From positions 1-9,026 of the forward strand of contig NZ_SMMH01000064.1 in the NCBI RefSeq assembly GCF_004634215.1: a DNA stretch of 9,026 nucleotides, written 5' to 3'. The notes beneath the pieces were generated by a model, which worked only from the letters and a program-made list of their open reading frames with translations, did no database searches and was not told the origin of the DNA. The position numbers and the translations under genes were made by a program. The stretch comes from Deinococcus fonticola. Its GTDB lineage: Bacteria; Deinococcota; Deinococci; Deinococcales; Deinococcaceae. This document shows positions 6,071 through 9,026 of the stretch, piece after piece (the first letter of the stretch is position 1; the number at the start of each line of letters is the position of its first letter).

Positions 6071-7567
6071 CTAGGCGGCTTCCGTGCCTTGCCGCGTCAC
6101 CCAGGTCAGGAACGCCCCTGGCTTCCTGATATGTACTTCTTTGTCTTGCATGGCGGCATGGACACGGGCCAGCGAGTCGCTGAGCCACTGTAGCCCGTTG
6201 CGGCCTTCGCGCTCGTCAATCCATGCTTCCCAGATGAGTTTGCAGTAGGCCAGCTTGTAGGGCTTGTCGCCGTAGACATGGCACAGGTTGTCGGCCAGGT
6301 ACTCCACGACTGCGGCGCGGCGGGTGGGGTGAGCATCTCGGATGAGGCCGATTGCGTGAATGATGCCCTGCACGTCCAGTCGTTCGGTCAGTGGCGGCTT
6401 GTCAGAAATGCAAGGGTCATTATCTATCGAGGAAATAGATATTTCATCCTTTTTAGCGGTGGCCCAAGCCTCTAGTATTGAATATGTTTCTTCCCTCATA
6501 GGCGGATATGACCCTTGCATTTTTTTCTTGCGTAGGTCTTTGGTTTGCGGTTGGTCACTTGCTTGATCGGCCTGAGCCTGCTGAGCTTTGATTATTTTGC
6601 AAATCTTCCAGGCGGTGCGGCCTGACTTCCGGTCGGCATCCAAATCTCGGTACTGGTGTTGCAAGTCCTCAAGGTGAACGTAAGGCTGGTGGCCTGGGCG
6701 AAACCGAATGGAGTACACCATCCCGTCAACCACTGTGTCTTTTGTCTTAGAAAGTGGCTTTTTCTTTCCCCCCTTCTTCTGTTGACCTTTTGCAGCCTGG
6801 GCCTGAGCGCCGCTGCTGGTTTCAACTGCACCGGAGATTTGACCAGACTGGGGGTGCTGAGCCTGGGCCTGAGCCTGTGCCCTCTGCTTTTTGAGTTCGG
6901 CTTTACGGAAGTCGGCTTGACTCCTGACCGTGCGGCTGTGCGTGTGGTGAGGCTTAGCCATGAGGAGTCCAGCTTCCGTAAACTCTTTGATCCAACGCCA
7001 GATGGTTGCCGGGTTTACGCCAAAAGCGGCGGCCAAGAGTTCATTGCTGCAAAAAATCGTCATCTGTGAGGGCAGAACGTTATATCCCTTGTCTTGATAG
7101 ACCTTAACGCCAAGTCGGTGAAGGACTTCAAGGAATTGCCACTTGCGCTTTTGGAGCCTGGCGTCAGGAAACAGATCAGCAAAAAGGGGTGGGGCAGGCT
7201 GTTCGATTTTTTCCTCGGTTTCCAGCTTTGTATTGGCCCTGGCTTTCCGGTTCTTCTTCTTACTTTTCTTCCATTCCTTAATAGAATGGGCGGCGATTTC
7301 GCCAAAACTGATTCCTGACGGCTTCTCAGGCTCGTTTGAGAGGTACGAGTGTGTCGGGGCTTTTGCCAGTGCTTTAGCAGGCACCTGGTGGCTCCCCCTG
7401 GCTGTTTCAGCACTCGCGGTCGGGGAAATTGTGAGGGATTGGGCGCTTTGATCGTCAGCATGACCAAAGGCACGGTGCTTGAACTGGGCGGTCAATTGCT
7501 GGGCAAACCTGGCGGCGGTGGGACTCAGTAGGGTGAAGTCTGGCCGCTCTGGGTATCCGGCGGTCAT
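6071..7567 (-). CDS. Candidate plasmid replication initiator with helix-turn-helix
   Basis: The 498-aa product has an HTH at about residues 172-203 (SNELLAAAFGVNPATIWRW, then FTEAGLL), the layout of winged-helix domains in initiation proteins. A Lys-rich patch lies at 97-112 and a Gln/Ala-rich linker (RAQAQAQAQH and QAQAAKGQQ) at 229-263. A beta-like GMVYSIRFRPGHQPYVHLEDL follows at 282-302. The C-terminal part (about 395-498) is helical, ending KPGAFLTWVTRQ, reminiscent of the tails of some phage and plasmid replication proteins. No endonuclease motif is seen, so a strand-opening (theta-type) initiator is likelier than a rolling-circle one. The start has no good ribosome site but overlaps the stop of the upstream ORF as ATGA, implying translational coupling. 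Replication is inferred from domains and adjacent control elements; a transcription regulator is the main alternative. Confidence 0.6.
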   Translation of the reverse strand: MTAGYPERPDFTLLSPTAARFAQQLTAQFKHRAFGHADDQSAQSLTISPTASAETARGSHQVPAKALAKAPTHSYLSNEPEKPSGISFGEIAAHSIKEWKKSKKKNRKARANTKLETEEKIEQPAPPLFADLFPDARLQKRKWQFLEVLHRLGVKVYQDKGYNVLPSQMTIFCSNELLAAAFGVNPATIWRWIKEFTEAGLLMAKPHHTHSRTVRSQADFRKAELKKQRAQAQAQAQHPQSGQISGAVETSSGAQAQAAKGQQKKGGKKKPLSKTKDTVVDGMVYSIRFRPGHQPYVHLEDLQHQYRDLDADRKSGRTAWKICKIIKAQQAQADQASDQPQTKDLRKKKMQGSYPPMREETYSILEAWATAKKDEISISSIDNDPCISDKPPLTERLDVQGIIHAIGLIRDAHPTRRAAVVEYLADNLCHVYGDKPYKLAYCKLIWEAWIDEREGRNGLQWLSDSLARVHAAMQDKEVHIRKPGAFLTWVTRQGTEAA

Positions 7568-7767
7568 AGGGCCGTCGCTTGAGCAAAAGCAACCCTTGAC
7601 TGCTCAGCAAGCAGGTCAAGGGTGTGTGAGGCTATATCCACTTGTTGAAAGGGCGTTACGGGCCTTTCGTGAGCTTGTGATATTGGTGAAGGCTTGGGGT
7701 GCGCGGTCACGGCGGCGCTGGCCTTTGCCGTCCGTTGGACGGACGGGGCAAAAGAAGTAGGACTCAT
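7564..7767 (-). CDS. 67-aa leader ORF coupled to the Rep-like gene
   Basis: The product begins MSPTSFAPSVQRTAKASA and ends LLAEQSRVAFAQATAL. It is Ala/Pro/Ser-rich with one probable helix near the C-terminus and no recognised domain. The ATG at 7765-7767 is preferred over the TTG seven codons upstream because AGGGAGA is about eight bases before it. Its stop overlaps the start of the 498-aa gene by four bases, and that gene lacks its own ribosome site, so translating this ORF probably sets Rep output. Such short coupled leader ORFs are known in plasmid copy-control systems (RepA leader peptides such as Tap or RepB). The start codon lies inside one arm of a 15-bp inverted repeat. The peptide itself may be dispensable. 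Confidence 0.55.
   Translation of the reverse strand: MSPTSFAPSVQRTAKASAAVTAHPKPSPISQAHERPVTPFQQVDIASHTLDLLAEQSRVAFAQATAL
7728..7742. repeat. Perfect 6-bp hairpin in the leader ORF
   Basis: CCGTCC-GTT-GGACGG forms a GC-rich stem-loop on either strand, about 25 bases downstream of the leader-ORF start. It could pause translating ribosomes or simply reflect coding sequence. Confidence 0.35.
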
Positions 7768-7818
7768 ACCATGTTCTCCCTGTTGCAATAGGGGCTTAGC
7801 TCTGGTAGAGTCCTACTT
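7755..7818 (-). promoter_or_regulatory. Inverted repeat sequestering the leader-ORF start codon
   Basis: The arms are 7755-7770 and 7804-7818, 15 matched pairs with a single one-base bulge, around a 33-base loop. In a minus-strand transcript the right-hand arm (read first) would pair with the arm containing the ATG, leaving the ribosome site AGGGAGA in the loop. As DNA, the same arms could be paired operator half-sites. Either use would control the leader ORF and thus the Rep-like gene. Confidence 0.6.
7783..7811 (+). promoter_or_regulatory. Plus-strand promoter TTGCAA-N17-TAGAGT
   Basis: A -35 like TTGCAA (7783-7788), an optimal 17-base spacer and TAGAGT (7806-7811) extended by TGG. It points away from the Rep operon, toward the terminator at 7859. 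The start of transcription would be near 7818. Confidence 0.5.
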
Positions 7819-7880
7819 GCTGAAGGTAGTTTGACTCAACCAAAGTTCTTTCTTAAATCCCGCCTGCAAGCGGGGTTTTC
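7818..7880 (+). ncRNA. Candidate small RNA antisense to the Rep-operon leader
   Basis: The segment between the promoter at 7783-7811 and the terminator at 7859-7879 would give an RNA of about 60 nt with no ORF. If Rep mRNA starts upstream (for example from the minus-strand extended -10 TGCTACACT at 7939-7947), the RNA would be fully complementary to its leader, as counter-transcribed RNAs of many plasmids are. No expression evidence exists. Confidence 0.35.
7859..7879 (+). terminator. Intrinsic terminator CCCGC-CTGCAA-GCGGG plus T-run
   Basis: A 5-bp all-GC stem with a 6-base loop is followed by GTTTTC on the plus strand. On the minus strand it is followed only by ATTTAAG, so it probably acts mainly rightward. 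Confidence 0.6.
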
Positions 7881-7938
7881 GTATTGTGGGCTTACTCAGG
7901 GGTTATTTTCTCGTCAGTTTTGAAGCCTCCACCGTGGG

Positions 7939-7947
7939 AGTGTAGCA
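7939..7947 (-). promoter_or_regulatory. Possible Rep-operon promoter, extended -10 TGCTACACT
   Basis: TACACT preceded by TGC on the minus strand, with TTGAAC 20 bases upstream (too far for an ideal -35). It would give a leader of about 165 bases before the 67-aa ORF. A second candidate, TTGAGT then TAGGAC after 18 bases (7809-7838), would start inside the inverted repeat. Confidence 0.3.
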
Positions 7948-8077
7948 CGGTTTGAGTGAGCAGCGTTCAATTGTTGACCTAAAACAAGGCAAAAGTTTAG
8001 GGGGTGCGCTCTCTAGTCCTGCTTTCCGGGTATCATCCAGTTTATTGTGAAGTCTTTTGGTGATGGGAAATGGGATA

Positions 8078-8686
8078 ATGACTGAACCGATTCGGGTTTG
8101 GTTGACAGAGGCATTTTTGCCTCTGCTTGAAGAGATCAATACCTTTGGTGCAATGTTCCTGGCGGAAGCCAATGAACAATTTGGCGCTGATTTTGTCCAA
8201 GCGGCGATGAACCGAAAACTGTGTACCGTAGTCTCTACGCCACATGGCGAGGTCGTCTTTCTGCTGCAACGTGCGCGAGTCATGGTTGGCATCAACAGCC
8301 ACTACAGTCCGACTGCCGCTCAGCTTGTCAACGTCGTGTGCCAGCGGGACGCCTATCACTCAATCCGTCAGTCAGGTCATGAAATCGAGCAGATACAGCG
8401 TGGGCGTCGTAAGGCGCTGACCTACACCAAAGACGGGAGAAAGGTTCTGGCCCTGGTTCAGGCTGAGGGCTATCTCAGATTGGTTGTGCGGCGGATTTAC
8501 AAAGGTGAGATAATATCGGGTAATTTTGATGAGTTACATCTTTACTCGTATGTCTCTCCCGTGGAAATGGAAAGCCTGGGCAGAGCCTTACTGTATCCTA
8601 CTGACGTTTCAGCTTTAGAAATTGACAGCTCACGCTTTTACTTGTATTCGCTTAAGCCGTGGCCCGTAATACACCCTCAAATCTGA
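8078..8686 (+). CDS. Unrecognised 202-aa protein, possible winged-helix
   Basis: The product begins MTEPIRVWLTEAFLPLLEEIN and is not recognised. Residues about 5-45 are helical. Then QAAMNRKLCTVVSTPHGEVVFLLQRARVMVGI (about 43-75) has the helix-strand-strand look of a winged-helix wing. A basic segment QRGRRKALTYTKDGRKVL follows at about 107-124, and the C-terminal third is beta-rich (LHLYSYVSPVEM, SRFYLYSL). A DNA-binding role beside the Rep region is possible but only inferred. In-frame TTG 8057, GTG 8060 and ATG 8063 precede this start. ATG 8078 is chosen because GGGAAA lies nine to ten bases before it, but 8063 is nearly as plausible. Its 3' end overlaps the opposing frame at 8652 by 35 bases. 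A -10-like TATCAT is at 8031-8036 without a matching -35. Confidence 0.65.
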   Translation: MTEPIRVWLTEAFLPLLEEINTFGAMFLAEANEQFGADFVQAAMNRKLCTVVSTPHGEVVFLLQRARVMVGINSHYSPTAAQLVNVVCQRDAYHSIRQSGHEIEQIQRGRRKALTYTKDGRKVLALVQAEGYLRLVVRRIYKGEIISGNFDELHLYSYVSPVEMESLGRALLYPTDVSALEIDSSRFYLYSLKPWPVIHPQI

Positions 8687-9026
8687 TAGTGGTGTAATCT
8701 ATATGGTTATCACGGCACCAGACATGGTAAGCCGTTCCATCTACCGTGATGACATAGGGTGCCTGACGTTGAAGCGAGAGTGAAGCAATTTGCTTACACG
8801 TCAGGCTCAGTTGATGCTCCAACTTTTCGTCGTATCGCATCTCGCCTTCACTTTGATCTAGCTGTCGCATTTTTTGAGCCAGTGTGAGTGCCTTCTCAAC
8901 TGACGGCCTGACAAACTTTATGAGAGAGGGCGTAAAACCAGCGTCCAGCCGACTTCCAGCAGAGTGATGAGGTCGGGAGATTTCTTCTTCCGCTTTCCCA
9001 AAGGATCTGGATCTGGCCCACCTGGC
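8652..9026 (-). CDS. 3' part of an unrecognised minus-strand gene (runs off window)
   Basis: The frame is open from the window edge to TAA at 8652-8654, giving at least 124 codons. Visible sequence includes KAEEEISRPHHS, SLIKFVRPSVEKALTLAQ, and a C-terminal APYVITVDGTAYHVWCRDNHIDYTTIRFEG that looks like a small beta domain. An internal ATG at 8868-8870 could begin a 72-aa protein, but it has neither a ribosome site nor a TANNNT box, so the longer, partial reading is preferred. The upstream third is less protein-like than the C-terminal part, and a different frame there (ending GWTLVLRPLS at a TAA near 8918) is also open. The true start or a frame disruption therefore cannot be excluded. The family is not recognised. 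It overlaps the convergent 202-aa gene tail to tail. Confidence 0.45.
   Translation of the reverse strand, partial: ARWARSRSFGKAEEEISRPHHSAGSRLDAGFTPSLIKFVRPSVEKALTLAQKMRQLDQSEGEMRYDEKLEHQLSLTCKQIASLSLQRQAPYVITVDGTAYHVWCRDNHIDYTTIRFEGVLRATA
8900..8925 (-). repeat. Right copy of the 26-bp repeat (inverted at 100-125)
   Basis: Same 26-bp sequence on the opposite strand with one difference. It lies inside the partial minus-strand frame, where it reads LIKFVRPS. Matching stops abruptly on both sides. Confidence 0.75.

Noticed and set aside
6851..6880. Short repeats in the Rep-like gene as possible iterons
   Set aside because: They encode the Ala-Gln linker in frame and their spacing follows codons, not helical turns.
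6656..7069. 137-codon plus-strand frame antisense to the Rep-like gene
   Set aside because: Shadow of the well-supported 498-aa minus-strand gene; no promoter or ribosome site.
8652..8870. 72-aa minus-strand ORF from the internal ATG at 8870
   Set aside because: No initiation signal at that ATG and the frame is open to the window edge, so a longer partial gene was called instead.
100..8925. Reading the 26-bp inverted pair as ends of a classical transposon
   Set aside because: No transposase in between, no recognisable family terminus, and no target-site duplication visible at the flanks; kept only as an unexplained repeat.

Overview
The window reads as part of a mobilizable bacterial plasmid or similar mobile element. 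It has a leftward mobilization module, a candidate origin of transfer, a stretch of orphan genes, and a replication/control region. The host cannot be fixed from sequence alone. Two genes have a TANNNT box exactly six bases before the start codon and no well-placed ribosome site, the leaderless layout known to be frequent in Deinococcota, so that phylum is a reasonable but unproven guess. No rRNA, tRNA, CRISPR array, transposase, resistance gene or T4SS channel gene was seen.

Left part (114-3499, all on the minus strand): four tightly packed genes form a mobilization operon. In transcription order they encode a ribbon-helix-helix (RHH) DNA-binding accessory protein (3050-3499), a very short HUH relaxase of the MOBP/VirD2 kind (2435-3031), a two-pass membrane protein (2006-2431) and a VirD4/TraG coupling ATPase (114-2009). 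The intergenic region 3500-4217 holds three 11-bp tandem repeats just upstream of the RHH gene, an inverted repeat, and the decamer TATCCTGCCC (3709-3718), identical to the IncP (RP4) nic core. RHH protein, relaxase, nic site and coupling protein together make a coherent relaxosome.

Middle (4170-6037): an unrecognised 199-aa minus-strand gene ends in a good intrinsic terminator. It is divergent from an unrecognised 88-aa plus-strand gene. A 157-bp nested foldback (5212-5368) follows, then an unrecognised 201-aa plus-strand gene.

Right part (6071-9026): a 498-aa minus-strand protein with a helix-turn-helix is the best candidate replication initiator. It is translationally coupled (ATGA overlap) to a 67-aa upstream ORF. 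That ORF's start codon lies in one arm of a 15-bp inverted repeat whose 33-nt loop holds its ribosome site. Next to it, on the opposite strand, are a promoter-like sequence and a terminator that would delimit a small RNA of about 60 nt. This suggests RNA- or operator-based copy-number control. Beyond lie an unrecognised plus-strand gene (8078-8686) and the 3' end of a minus-strand frame running off the window (8652-9026). A 26-bp near-perfect repeat (25/26) occurs in inverted orientation near both ends of the window (100-125 and 8900-8925).
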